Below, in pieces: positions 32,130-40,635 of a stretch of 64,000 nt of DNA. Below the pieces are notes generated by a model. That model saw nothing but the letters and a program-made list of their open reading frames with translations, did no database searches and was not told the DNA's origin. Made by a program: the position numbers and the translations under genes. Source of the stretch: Saccharothrix sp. HUAS TT1 (GTDB taxonomy: Bacteria > Actinomycetota > Actinomycetes > Mycobacteriales > Pseudonocardiaceae); assembly GCF_040744945.1 (NCBI RefSeq), contig NZ_CP160453.1, positions 868,001 to 932,000 on the forward strand, in the 5' to 3' direction. Within the stretch, counting starts at the first letter, position 1; every line of letters starts with the position of its first letter.

Positions 32130-33512
32130 CTACTTGGCCAGCTTCTCCGCGTCGAACTCGACCTTGCCGTGCACCAGCCGGTTGATGACCCACAGCACCA
32201 CGCCGGCCGCGAGCAGGTAGAGCGCGATCTCGTAGTCCGCCGACGCCCGACCCGACAGCGGGCTGGCCAGGTACGCGCACGTGATCGCGCCGAGCACCGG
32301 CACCCACGTCGGCGCGCGGAAGTGCTCGTGGTCGGCCTTGTCCTTGCGCAGCACCAGGACGGCGACGTTGACGATGGTGAAGACGACGAGCAGCAGCAGC
32401 GCCGTAGTGCCGCCGAGCTTGGCGATGTCGGTGGTGAGCACCAGGATGATCGCGACGCCCGAGGTGAAGACGATCGAGATCCACGGCGTGCGGCGGAACG
32501 GGTGCACGGTGCCGAACGCCTTCGGGATGATCCGCTCGTTCGACATGCCGTAGAGCAGCCGGCTGGCCATCAGCATGTTGATCAGCGCCGAGTTGATGAC
32601 CGCGAACAGGCCGATCAGCGAGAAGACCCACAGCGGGAAGCCCGGCGCGCCCACCTGGACGACCTTGAGCAGCGCCGAGGACCCGGCCTTGGACAGCTCG
32701 TCGGCGGGGATGAGCAGCGACGACGTGATCGCGACCAGCACGTAGATCAACGCCGCGATCACCATGCCCCACAGCATCGCGCGCGGGAAGATGCGGACCG
32801 GGTCGCGGCACTCCTCGGCCATGTTCACCGAGTCCTCGAACCCGACCATCGCGAAGAACGCCAGCGCGGTGGCGGACGTGACGGCCACCAGCGCGCTCTG
32901 GCCGGGCGCCGGGTCGACCTGCGTGAGCCGCGAGGCGTCGCCGTCGCCCGCCAGCACCGCGTAGACGCCGATCGCGATGATGATCACCAGGCCGGACAGC
33001 TCGATGCAGGTCAGCACGACGTTGGCCTTGACCGACTCCGAGACGCCCCGGAAGTTGATCGCGGCCAGGCCGATGATGAACAGCACCGCGACCAGGCTCG
33101 CGGACACCGTGAACGTGTCCGAGAAGAACTCCTTGATGACCGACTGCAGGTAGGTGCGCCCGAACGCGAGCGCGGCGGACGACGCCGACGTGATGCCCGA
33201 GCTCATCACCGCGAACGCCACCATGAAGGTGAGGAACTGGATCTTGAAAGCCCGGTTGGCGTACAGCGCCGCGCCGGCCGCCCTCGGGTACTTGCCGACG
33301 AGCTCCAGGTAGCTGAACGCGGTCAGGAACGCCACCACGAACGCGACCAGGAACGGCAGCCACAGCGCGCCGCCGATCTTGCCCGCGACGTTGCCCGTGA
33401 GGGCGTAGATGCCGGTGCCGAGGATGTCACCGACCACGAAGAACAACAGCAACTTCGGACCGATGGCCCGCTTCAGTTCCGGTTGCGCCGGTGCGCTCGT
33501 CGCTTCCGCCAT
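32130..33512 (-). CDS. APC-superfamily amino-acid permease
   Basis: A 460-residue transporter with 12 predicted membrane helices. The first helix carries LLLFFVVGDILGTGIYALTG, the substrate-binding unwound segment (GDILGTGIY) of APC permeases; AGAALYANRAF, FFAMVGFEDSVNMAEECRDP and SRLLYGMSNERIIPKAFG are further APC hallmarks. The closest group by eye is the cationic amino-acid transporter/ APA group, with proton symport likely. The ATG 33512 fits the family start. Monocistronic, with 88 bases to the opposite-strand gene at 32041. Confidence 0.92.
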   Translation of the reverse strand: MAEATSAPAQPELKRAIGPKLLLFFVVGDILGTGIYALTGNVAGKIGGALWLPFLVAFVVAFLTAFSYLELVGKYPRAAGAALYANRAFKIQFLTFMVAFAVMSSGITSASSAALAFGRTYLQSVIKEFFSDTFTVSASLVAVLFIIGLAAINFRGVSESVKANVVLTCIELSGLVIIIAIGVYAVLAGDGDASRLTQVDPAPGQSALVAVTSATALAFFAMVGFEDSVNMAEECRDPVRIFPRAMLWGMVIAALIYVLVAITSSLLIPADELSKAGSSALLKVVQVGAPGFPLWVFSLIGLFAVINSALINMLMASRLLYGMSNERIIPKAFGTVHPFRRTPWISIVFTSGVAIILVLTTDIAKLGGTTALLLLVVFTIVNVAVLVLRKDKADHEHFRAPTWVPVLGAITCAYLASPLSGRASADYEIALYLLAAGVVLWVINRLVHGKVEFDAEKLAK

Positions 33513-33589
33513 GCCGAGTGAGTGTGCCGGACCACAATTGCGCCGGGTAGTCGAACGCGCACAGCTTGGGCAAGTCTTGATACTTCAGG

Positions 33590-33820
33590 TCACGAGTCGT
33601 GACGCAGGTCCGCCTCCACACGTGAGACGGCCTCGTCCAACGCCTCCCGCAGCGCCGCGATCTGAGCCGGTTCCAGGCGGACGGTGTCGGAGCCGGTGGG
33701 CAGGAACAGGTCGATCCCGCCGTCCTGCACCTCCAGCGACATCACGTCCTCGTGGTCGGAGTAGCACCGCAGCAGCCACTCCCGCTTCGGCACGGTCACC
33801 TTGATCATCGATTCACCCAT
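33590..33820 (-). CDS. Small hypothetical protein
   Basis: A 76-residue soluble protein I do not recognise: MIKVTVPKREWLLRCYSDHEDVM then a strand-rich part with IDLFLPTGSDTVRLEP and a C-terminal helix AALREALDEAVSRVEADLR. ATG 33820 and ATG 33808 are both possible. It is divergent from the XRE regulator with about 95 bases between, and small unknown genes often accompany XRE/DUF397 pairs, so a functional link is possible. Confidence 0.6.
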   Translation of the reverse strand: MGESMIKVTVPKREWLLRCYSDHEDVMSLEVQDGGIDLFLPTGSDTVRLEPAQIAALREALDEAVSRVEADLRHDS

Positions 33821-33914
33821 GGCCCGAATCATGCAAGCTTGCGATATTTCTCTCAACTACCCGATCGGGTGACCACCCTTCCGAGTGGGGCGGCACATCC
33901 CTACCGTTGATCAC

Positions 33915-34754
33915 ATGCCACGTCGTTCCGAAGCGTCCGTCCGCTCGCGCCGCCTGGCGTTCACCCTGCGCAAGCTGCGCCGGGCCACCGGCATGACCGG
34001 GGCGGACGTCGCCAAGGCGGTCGAGATGTCCGCCAGCAAGATCAGCCGGGTGGAGAGCGCCGAGAGCGGCATCTACCTGGACGACGTCGAGAAGCTGCTC
34101 GACTTCTACAACGTCACCAAGAAGCAGCGGGTGCAGCTGCTCGACCTGGCCCGGCACGCCGAGCAGCGCGGCCTGCTGCGGGTGAGCAGCGCCCACTTCC
34201 CCGAGGACTGGCAGACCTGGGCCGACTTCGAGGACGAGGCCAACGGACTGCTCAACTACGAGCCGTTGACGATCCCCGGCCTGCTCCAGACCGCCGAGTA
34301 CGCGCGGCACATCATCTTCGCCACGGGCCACGCCCTGGACGACGACCAGATCGAGCGGCTGATCTCCAGCCGGATGGCCCGCCAGGGCCTGCTCACCCGC
34401 GCCAACCCGCTCCGCCTGCACGCGATCATCGAGCAGGGCGCCCTGGAACGCCAGTTCGGCGACCCGCACGCGTACGGCCGCCAGGTCCGCCACATCATGG
34501 ACATGGCGGCGATGCCGAACATCACGGTCCAGGTGATCCCGACCGAGGCGGGCCTGCACCCCGGCCTGAACGGCGCGTTCGTGATCCTGAAGTACGACGA
34601 CGACCCCAGCCTGGTGCTGCTGGAGAACAAGATCGCCAGCCACTTCCTGGACGAGCCGGACCAGATCAGGCTGTACGAGGACACCTGGGGCGTCCTGCGC
34701 GACGTGGCCTTCAGCGTCGAGGAAACAGCGACTTACCTGAAGGGGCTCGCGTGA
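33915..34754 (+). CDS. XRE-family regulator with DUF5753 domain
   Basis: A 279-residue regulator common in actinomycetes. The N-terminal helix-turn-helix is RKLRRATGMTGADVAKAVEMSASKISRVES (about residues 18-47). The remainder is a DUF5753-type ligand or partner domain, with YEPLTIPGLLQTAEYARHII, MARQGLL, IIEQGALERQFG, VIPTEAGLHPGLNGAFVIL and YEDTWGVLRDVA as conserved blocks. It is followed after 12 bases by a DUF397 gene, the usual partner; WhiJ/BldB-type pairs of this kind govern development and antibiotic production in Streptomyces. Which genes it controls is unknown. Confidence 0.92.
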   Translation: MPRRSEASVRSRRLAFTLRKLRRATGMTGADVAKAVEMSASKISRVESAESGIYLDDVEKLLDFYNVTKKQRVQLLDLARHAEQRGLLRVSSAHFPEDWQTWADFEDEANGLLNYEPLTIPGLLQTAEYARHIIFATGHALDDDQIERLISSRMARQGLLTRANPLRLHAIIEQGALERQFGDPHAYGRQVRHIMDMAAMPNITVQVIPTEAGLHPGLNGAFVILKYDDDPSLVLLENKIASHFLDEPDQIRLYEDTWGVLRDVAFSVEETATYLKGLA

Positions 34755-34766
34755 CAAGATAGGCGC

Positions 34767-34931
34767 ATGACCCTGTGGCGGAAGAGTTCTCGTAGCAACA
34801 GCACCGCCAACTGCGTCGAGGTGGCGCACGTCGAGGCACGGGTGGCGGCGCGGGACTCGAAGAACCCCACGCCGACCATCACCGTTCCGGCGCACTCGTG
34901 GGCCCGGTTCCTCCAACGGCTTCAGGCGTGA
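34767..34931 (+). CDS. DUF397 protein, partner of the XRE regulator
   Basis: A 54-residue protein of the DUF397 family, with the diagnostic start MTLWRKSSRSNSTANCVEVA, the middle VAARDSKNP and the end HSWARFLQRL. It follows the XRE gene by 12 bases and should be co-transcribed. DUF397 proteins are thought to act with their WhiJ-like XRE partner. Its last 53 bases overlap the 3' end of the convergent MFS gene on the other strand, which means that one of the two ends is under double constraint. Confidence 0.85.
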   Translation: MTLWRKSSRSNSTANCVEVAHVEARVAARDSKNPTPTITVPAHSWARFLQRLQA

Positions 34932-36138
34932 ACCGGTAGCGCTTGATCGCCGGGATGGCCACCACGGCCAGCCCGGTGGCCACCACGACCAGCACGCCGC
35001 CCAGCGCGGTCGCGTTGCCGGGGCCGATCACGGCGCCCGTGGTGCCGTGCAGCAGGTCCGCCAACCGCGGCCCGCCCGCGACCACCACGATGAACACGCC
35101 CTGCATCCGGCCGCGCATCTCGTCCGTCGCCGCCGACTGCAGGATGGCGCTGCGGAACACCATGCTGATCATGTCCGCCGCGCCGCCGATCGCCAGGAAC
35201 ACCACGGCCAGCCAGAGCGCGTGCGACAGGCCGAAGCCGATCATGGCCACGCCCCACGCCACGATCGCGAGCACCACCCCCATGCCCTGCCGCGTCACGC
35301 GCGACGTCCAGCCCGACGTGAGGCCGCACAGCATCGCGCCCAGCGGGATCGCGGCGAACAGCAGGCCCAGCGCCAACCCGCCGCCCGGCGGGTCGCCGAA
35401 CGTGTTCTCGGCCATCTCCGGGAACAGCGCGCGCGGCATCCCGAACACCATCGCGATGATGTCCAGCAGGAAGCTCGCCAGCAGGATCTTCTGCACGGCC
35501 AGGTACCGGAACCCGTCGACCACGTCCCGCAGCCCGGCCCGCCGCGACGTCCCGCTCAGCGGCGGCAGCGGCGGGAGCTTCCAGACCGCCCAGATGGTCA
35601 GGGTCAGCGCGATGGCGTCGACCAGGTACAGCGTGGAGAGGCCGACGACCGGCATCAGCGCGCCCGCGAGCATGGGCCCGAAGACGCCGCCGAACATCAT
35701 CACCGTCGCGCCGAGCGCGGTGGCGGCCGGGACCTGGTCGGCGGGCACGAGCCGGGGGATGGACGCGGTGCGGGCGGGGGCGTTGGCGGCGAAGAAGACC
35801 TGTTGCAGGCCGAGCAGGGCGATCACCAGCCACACCGAGTCCGCGTGGAACGCCGCCTGGAGCCACAGCAGCACGGACGTCACCGCGATGCCGGTGTTGG
35901 TGACGACGAGCAGCTTGCGCCGGTCCACCACGTCCGCGATCGCGCCGCCGTACAGGCCGAAGACCAGCAACGGCACCAGCGCCACGCCCGCCGACACCCC
36001 GACCCAGCCCGACGAGCCGGTCAGGTCGTACACCTGCTTGGGCACCGCCACCGCGGTCAACTGGCTGCCGATGGCCGTGACGATGGTCGAGAGCCACAGC
36101 CGCCGGTAAGCCACGACCTTCAGCGGTCGGGTGTCCAT
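34879..36138 (-). CDS. MFS exporter (MFS_3/EntS-like)
   Basis: A 419-residue major-facilitator protein with 12 predicted helices. The N-terminal YRRLWLSTIVTAIGSQLTAVAVPKQVYDLTGSSGWVG and the loop GGAIADVVDRRKLLV are hallmarks of the MFS_3 (EntS, siderophore or drug exporter) group. DEMRGRMQGVFIVVVAGGPRLAD is also typical. ATG 36138 is used; the frame further upstream lacks membrane character. The 3' end overlaps the DUF397 gene on the other strand. Substrate unknown. Confidence 0.85.
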   Translation of the reverse strand: MDTRPLKVVAYRRLWLSTIVTAIGSQLTAVAVPKQVYDLTGSSGWVGVSAGVALVPLLVFGLYGGAIADVVDRRKLLVVTNTGIAVTSVLLWLQAAFHADSVWLVIALLGLQQVFFAANAPARTASIPRLVPADQVPAATALGATVMMFGGVFGPMLAGALMPVVGLSTLYLVDAIALTLTIWAVWKLPPLPPLSGTSRRAGLRDVVDGFRYLAVQKILLASFLLDIIAMVFGMPRALFPEMAENTFGDPPGGGLALGLLFAAIPLGAMLCGLTSGWTSRVTRQGMGVVLAIVAWGVAMIGFGLSHALWLAVVFLAIGGAADMISMVFRSAILQSAATDEMRGRMQGVFIVVVAGGPRLADLLHGTTGAVIGPGNATALGGVLVVVATGLAVVAIPAIKRYRFTPEAVGGTGPTSAPER

Positions 36139-36271
36139 GGCAATCTTCCCGAGCACTCTCCGCACGGTCGTTAGCGTACGGCAACTAACAACTTCTTTAT
36201 CGAGATGTCGAACACGCTGCGTGAGGTAAGAGGAAGCGACAGCCGGAGGTGCGGGCACTACCGTCCGGCGG

Positions 36272-37095
36272 GTGGACGGACTCACCTGGCGCCCGCTGAC
36301 CACCGCGGACGCCGAGGCGTCGGCCGACCTCCTCAACGCCATCGAGGTCGTGGACCGGATCGGCGAGAACTACACCGCGGCGGACACCCTCCAGGAGCTG
36401 GTCGACCCCTGTGCGGACCTGGAGCGCGACAGCCTCGCCGCCTTCGACGGCGACGTGATGGTCGGCTACGTGAAGGTCCGCTACAAGCCGGTCGCCGAAG
36501 AGGTCCACCGGGTCTTCCTGGACGGCGGCGTCCACCCCGACCACCGCCGCCGGGGCGTCGGCGCGAAGCTCCTGGAGGCCGGGGTGGAGTCGGCGAAGGC
36601 CCCGCACGCCCTGCACCACCCGGCGCTGAGGCTGGCGATCGACGTCCACAAGCCCGAGCACATCGCCGGCCTGGCCGACCTCGTGCGCTCCCGGGGCTTC
36701 ACGCCGGTCCGCCACTACCGGCACATGGAGCACCCGCTCGGCGACGCGATCCCCGACGCGCCGATCCCCGACGGGCTGCGGGTCGAGCCCTGGTCGGAGG
36801 GCGCTGACGAGGACTTCCGGGCGGGACTGCGGTGGGCGTCCTGGTGACCATGTGGTGGGAGGCCGACACGGCGGCGACCGGCGTCCGCGACGCGCGCTTC
36901 ATGGTCGTCGGAACGCTCAGGGAGCACCGCCGCCGGGGCGCTGGTCGGGCACGCGCTGCGGGCCGCCGCCGACCGGGGTTACGACCGGGCGAGCCTGAGC
37001 GTGGACGCGGCGGGCCGTCCGGGGCGTCCGGCGTGTTCGAGGAGGCCGGTTTCACGCCGACGATGCGGTACGTGCGCTGGGCGCTGGAGTTCTGA
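36272..37095 (+). pseudogene. Broken tandem GNAT acetyltransferase
   Basis: Remnant of a two-domain GNAT gene. The first half reads in one frame from the start at 36272 (MDGLTWRPLTTADAEASAD, then GGVHPDHRRRGVGAKLLEAG) and ends at a stop after EDFRAGLRWASW. The second GNAT half resumes in another frame at VGVLVTMWWEADTAATGVRD; the segment normally lying between, about 40 residues with the first strand and helices of the domain, is missing. It then loses frame again after REHRRRG: ALVGHALRAAADRGYDRASLSVDA is in the next frame, and GASGVFEEAGFTPTMRYVRW is back in the former one. At least three lesions, one of them a sizeable deletion, indicate decay rather than a single sequencing error. Confidence 0.8.
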
Positions 37096-37129
37096 CGCGG
37101 TCGGGGGCGAGCACGGCCGCCGACGTCGA

Positions 37130-37165
37130 ACGAGCCCCGCGGCGGTGTGGCGCCACGGGGCTCGT
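37130..37165. terminator. Hairpin terminator downstream of pdxH
   Basis: ACGAGCCCCG (37130-37139) pairs perfectly with CGGGGCTCGT (37156-37165) over a 16-base loop, 15 bases beyond the pdxH stop, between it and the converging broken acetyltransferase. Confidence 0.75.
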
Positions 37166-37179
37166 CCGGCACAGCAGAC

Positions 37180-37836
37180 CTACGGGGCGACGCGCTGGAG
37201 CTCCCAGCCGTCGCGGCCGAGGCGGAAGCGGAGGCGGTCGTGCATGCGGTCGCGGCGGCCCTGCCAGAACTCGACCTCTTCGGGGCGGATGCGCCAGCCG
37301 CCCCAGTGCGGCGGCACCGGCACCCGGTCGGCGTCGGCGAACTGGCGCTCGACCTTGTTCAGCGCGCTCTCCAAAGTGGAGCGCCCGCCGACGACGCGGG
37401 ACTGCGGGGACGCCCACGCGCCGAGCTGCGAGCCGCGCGGGCGGCTCTCCCAGTAGTGGGCGGTCTCGGCCGGACCGACTTTCTCGACCGTGCCGCGCAC
37501 GTGCGCCTGCCGCTGCATCGCGAACCACGGGAACGTGGCCGACGCGTACCGGGTGGCCATCAGGTCGTGGCTCTTGGTCGACGTGTAGTTGGTGAAGAAC
37601 ACCAAGCCGCGCGCGTCCAGGCCCTTGGCGAGCACCGTGCGGGACGACGGGCGGCCCTGGGTGTCGGAGGTGGCGAGGACCATCGCGTTCGGCTCGGGCA
37701 GGCCGGCGCCGGCCGCCTGGTCCAGCCACAGCTGCAACTGCTCGTGCCAGCTGGCCGCGAGGTCGCTCTCCGTGAGCGAGCCGTGTTCGTAGGACACCCG
37801 CATCGACGGCAACGCGATGTTCGTCGTCTCCGACAT
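37180..37836 (-). CDS. pdxH: Pyridoxamine/pyridoxine 5'-phosphate oxidase
   Basis: A 218-residue FMN enzyme that forms pyridoxal 5'-phosphate from PNP or PMP with oxygen. Recognised from PNAMVLATSDTQGRPSSRTVLAKG (FMN and substrate loop), FFTNYTSTKSHDL, YWESRPRGSQLGAWAS and the C-terminal dimerisation motif PEEVEFWQGRRDRMHDRLRF followed by WELQRVAP. Full length compared with the family (about 215-225). It is monocistronic with a terminator downstream. Upstream is a dyad GTTTCGC / GCGAAAC near 37911-37931 of unknown use. Confidence 0.95.
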   Translation of the reverse strand: MSETTNIALPSMRVSYEHGSLTESDLAASWHEQLQLWLDQAAGAGLPEPNAMVLATSDTQGRPSSRTVLAKGLDARGLVFFTNYTSTKSHDLMATRYASATFPWFAMQRQAHVRGTVEKVGPAETAHYWESRPRGSQLGAWASPQSRVVGGRSTLESALNKVERQFADADRVPVPPHWGGWRIRPEEVEFWQGRRDRMHDRLRFRLGRDGWELQRVAP

Positions 37837-38008
37837 CCCGACCTCCCGGAGCGTGCTTTCGGCCTGGCCAAGGCGCTTGTGGCGCTTTGGCGATCCCGCG
37901 ACCGTACGGGTTTCGCGCCCAGGGCGAAACCGCCTGCGTGGTGATGACCGCCACCCGATCCGTGACTTTCGGTGTGGTCCCCGTCTCGGAATCGAGTACG
38001 AGATCGAG

Positions 38009-38746
38009 TCAGAACGCGCTGAACCCGGGGTGCCTGGCCCGCGCGGCGGCCAGCGCCCGGTCGACGGTCACCGCGTCGTCACCCAGCGCGGTGGCCAGGC
38101 TGCCGCCGCGGGCCAGCGGGACCAGCGACCACCACGGCTCCGAAACCGCTCCCGGCGGGTCCTCGCCCCAGCACAGCAGCTCCGTCCCGAGCACCCGGCG
38201 ACCGGCCAGCCCGGCGGGGCTTTCGTCCACTTCGGGCGTTCCGACCCGGGTCGTCTGCTTGACCAGGGGCCCGCCCCGGCGGACGTCGAGCGTCGAGGCG
38301 AGCGAGCCCGGCCGCTCGTTCGAGCGACCCAGCACGAGGACTTCCCGCACCCGCAGCCGAGCGCCATCGCCCAGCACAGCCCGGAAAACCGCTTCGTGGC
38401 ACGCCCGCGCGGTGACGACGGTCGGCTCCGGCAGGTACGCCAGCGACGCGCCGTCGCCCAGCTCCACCTCAACCAGCGCCCGGCCGGGGCCCGCGTGCCG
38501 ACCGGGCAGCACGAGCGTCGCCGCCACCCCGCGCAGCTCCAGCGACGCGCCGGGGCCGACCACCACCCGCAGCTCCAGGTCGTCACCGCCCAGCGGCGCG
38601 GTCACCGCGCTCACCAGGTGCACGAGCGCCGTTCCGCCGTCACCCCGGCGCGGCACGAGCCGCAGCGGCGCCATGGACCTCAGTTGGCGCACCACGGTTC
38701 GCCCGTTCGGGTCGCGTTCCACGACCAGGTGAGCCCGTGCCCTCAT
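38009..38746 (-). CDS. ureD: Urease accessory protein UreD
   Basis: A 245-residue UreD/UreH protein, which binds apo-urease and with UreF and UreG inserts nickel into the carbamylated active site. Recognised from MRARAHLVVERDPNGRT, VVGPGASLELRG, DGASLAYLPEPTVVTA and RVREVLVLGRSNE. ATG 38746 starts at the family N-terminus; upstream codons are not conserved. It is on the same strand as the other ure genes but separated from ureG by a plus-strand gene, so it needs its own promoter in the 77-base gap before 38824, or read-through. Confidence 0.88.
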   Translation of the reverse strand: MRARAHLVVERDPNGRTVVRQLRSMAPLRLVPRRGDGGTALVHLVSAVTAPLGGDDLELRVVVGPGASLELRGVAATLVLPGRHAGPGRALVEVELGDGASLAYLPEPTVVTARACHEAVFRAVLGDGARLRVREVLVLGRSNERPGSLASTLDVRRGGPLVKQTTRVGTPEVDESPAGLAGRRVLGTELLCWGEDPPGAVSEPWWSLVPLARGGSLATALGDDAVTVDRALAAARARHPGFSAF

Positions 38747-38823
38747 CGGGGCAACCCCAGTGACCCCCGACACGTCCCCGGATCGGGTGGAACTTCCACC
38801 CGCGAATCTCGGGGGAGATCGTG

Positions 38824-39330
38824 ATGAGGAGATTTGTCGCAACAGTCGCGGTGACAGCCGCCGTGCTCGTCACCGGGGGAACCGCCGTCGCGCAGGCGGC
38901 CGAGGTCGGCACGTGCGGGTCGGCGGACCTCGACATCGCGTTCGGCCGCGTGGAAGGCGCGGCGGGCACGGTGTACCGGGAGGTCGTGCTCACCAACCGG
39001 GGTCCGGGCGCGTGCGTGCTGCGCGGCTTCCCCGGTGTGTCCTATGTGGACTACCAGGGCCGTCGGGTGGGCGCGGCGGCCGAACGGGTCGGCGCGCGGG
39101 GGCCGCTGCTGACCCTCGCGCCCGGCGGTCGGGCGGTCTCGGACGTCGGGTTCGCCCGGGTCGACAACTTCGACCCGGACGCGTGCCGCAAGACGGCCGT
39201 GCGGGGCATCCGCGTGTACCCGCCGGACGCGACCGTGCCGCTGCACCTGCCGATGACCGACCAGCACGGCTGCGCGGGCGACGTCAGCCCGTTCGGGCAT
39301 CAGCTGACCGTCGCGAGCGTGCGCAGCTGA
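38824..39330 (+). CDS. Secreted DUF4232 protein inside the urease cluster
   Basis: A 168-residue exported protein. A signal peptide ([20 protein letters not shown] then cleavage near AQAA-EV) precedes a DUF4232 domain with four cysteines ([49 protein letters not shown]), likely two disulfides. Unlike the protein at 2340 it has no lipobox and should be released. GGGGGAG lies 5 bases before the ATG 38824; a GTG one codon upstream is too close. It runs against the urease genes and its end overlaps ureG by 31 bases. A role in urease is not implied. Confidence 0.8.
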   Translation: MRRFVATVAVTAAVLVTGGTAVAQAAEVGTCGSADLDIAFGRVEGAAGTVYREVVLTNRGPGACVLRGFPGVSYVDYQGRRVGAAAERVGARGPLLTLAPGGRAVSDVGFARVDNFDPDACRKTAVRGIRVYPPDATVPLHLPMTDQHGCAGDVSPFGHQLTVASVRS

Positions 39331-39980
39331 GCGCGCACCCACTCGGCCACCGCGGGCGCGCCCGGTGTGTCCACGAGGGACTGCGAGATCACCGGTAGCT
39401 CACCGCGCATCCGGTGGGCGTCGGCCGTCATGACACCGAGGTCGGCGCCCACCATGGGCGCGAGGTCGGTCTTGTTGATCACCAGCAGGTCCGCCGTGGT
39501 GACACCGGGGCCGCCCTTGCGCGGCACCTTGTCGCCGCCCGCCACGTCCACCACGAACACCTGCCGGTCCACCAGGCCGCGGCTGAACACGGCGGTCAGG
39601 TTGTCGCCGCCGCTCTCGATGATCACCAGCTCCAGGCCAGGGAACCGGTGCTCCAGCAGCTCGACCGCGTCCAGGTTGGCGGTGATGTCGTCGCGGATCG
39701 CGGTGTGCGGGCACGCGCCGGTCCGCACCGCCTCGATCCGGTCGACGTCGAGCACCCCGGCGGCGCGCAGGAAGTCGGCGTCCTCGGTCGTGTAGATGTC
39801 GTTGGTGACGACGGCGAGGTCCACCTCGCCGCCGAGCGCGCGGCACAGCGCGGCGGTCAGCGCGGTCTTGCCGCTGCCGACCGGTCCGCCGATGCCGAGC
39901 CGGACCGCGCGACGACCGTGGTCGTGCGGGTGGTGCGGGTCGTGACCGGCGTCGGTCGGGTCGAGGTTCACCGGGTGCAC
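39300..39980 (-). CDS. ureG: Urease accessory GTPase UreG
   Basis: A 226-residue SIMIBI GTPase delivering Ni2+ to urease. The P-loop [13 protein letters not shown], the metal motif in [13 protein letters not shown] (CPH), [12 protein letters not shown] and the guanine motif NKTDLAP are intact. The N-terminus is His-rich ([13 protein letters not shown]), a nickel store often found in UreG where ureE is missing, as here. GTG 39980 lies just past the ureF stop (overlap by about 8 bases in the other direction of reading is possible with the TTG at 39995). The 3' end overlaps the opposing secreted-protein gene. Confidence 0.93.
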   Translation of the reverse strand: MHPVNLDPTDAGHDPHHPHDHGRRAVRLGIGGPVGSGKTALTAALCRALGGEVDLAVVTNDIYTTEDADFLRAAGVLDVDRIEAVRTGACPHTAIRDDITANLDAVELLEHRFPGLELVIIESGGDNLTAVFSRGLVDRQVFVVDVAGGDKVPRKGGPGVTTADLLVINKTDLAPMVGADLGVMTADAHRMRGELPVISQSLVDTPGAPAVAEWVRAQLRTLATVS

Positions 39981-39984
39981 GTGG

Positions 39985-40635
39985 TCAGCTGACAAAGAGA
40001 CGCACCTCTTCCGAGTGGTGCCGGTCGTGCGACTCGGCCAGCAGGTCCAGGCCGGGCGCACTCGGCGCGGGCAGGTCTTCGGGCGGGGCGCCCGCGTGGT
40101 CGGCGGCCGTCGCGGCCACCGCGTCGATCTCCGGCGCGAGCCGCGCCAGCACCGCGTTCACCCCGAGCGGGTCGAGGCCGAGCAGCCGGATCGCGCCGGT
40201 CGCCGGTCCGGTCACCGCGTGGTAGGCCACGGTCTGCGCGGCCTCGAACGGCTCGCCGACGAGCACGCCGACGATGATCGGGTGGTGCGGCCGGGGCGTG
40301 ACGCGCAGCAGCTCGTCCAACGCCGCCGACGGCCACGCCCGCCTCGCCGCGCGTGCGACGCCGCGGCCCTGCACGCGGGACGCGTCGCGCTGGGCGGGCG
40401 ACGGCGTGCGGGCGTCCAGCTCGGCGTCCAGCTCCGCCCACCGGCCGCGGGTGGCGGCGGCGGCGAACACCGCGCCCAACGCGCCCGCCGTGCGCAGCCT
40501 GCCGAGCAGGAACGACCGCAGCGACGGCTCGTCGGTCACCAGCCGCCGCGCCACGGCCTCCTCCAGCCCGCCCGAGTGCGCGTGACCGCCGCCGGGGAAG
40601 CGGGAGTCCGCGAGCATCAGCGCCGCGAGGTTCAT
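39985..40635 (-). CDS. ureF: Urease accessory protein UreF
   Basis: A 216-residue all-helical UreF, which regulates UreG GTPase activity in the UreDFG complex. The family start [22 protein letters not shown], the [22 protein letters not shown] helix, and [20 protein letters not shown] are recognised. Its ATG overlaps the ureC stop by one base and its stop lies four bases before the ureG start, so it is translationally linked on both sides. Positioned between ureC and ureG as in many actinomycetes. Confidence 0.92.
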   Translation of the reverse strand: MNLAALMLADSRFPGGGHAHSGGLEEAVARRLVTDEPSLRSFLLGRLRTAGALGAVFAAAATRGRWAELDAELDARTPSPAQRDASRVQGRGVARAARRAWPSAALDELLRVTPRPHHPIIVGVLVGEPFEAAQTVAYHAVTGPATGAIRLLGLDPLGVNAVLARLAPEIDAVAATAADHAGAPPEDLPAPSAPGLDLLAESHDRHHSEEVRLFVS

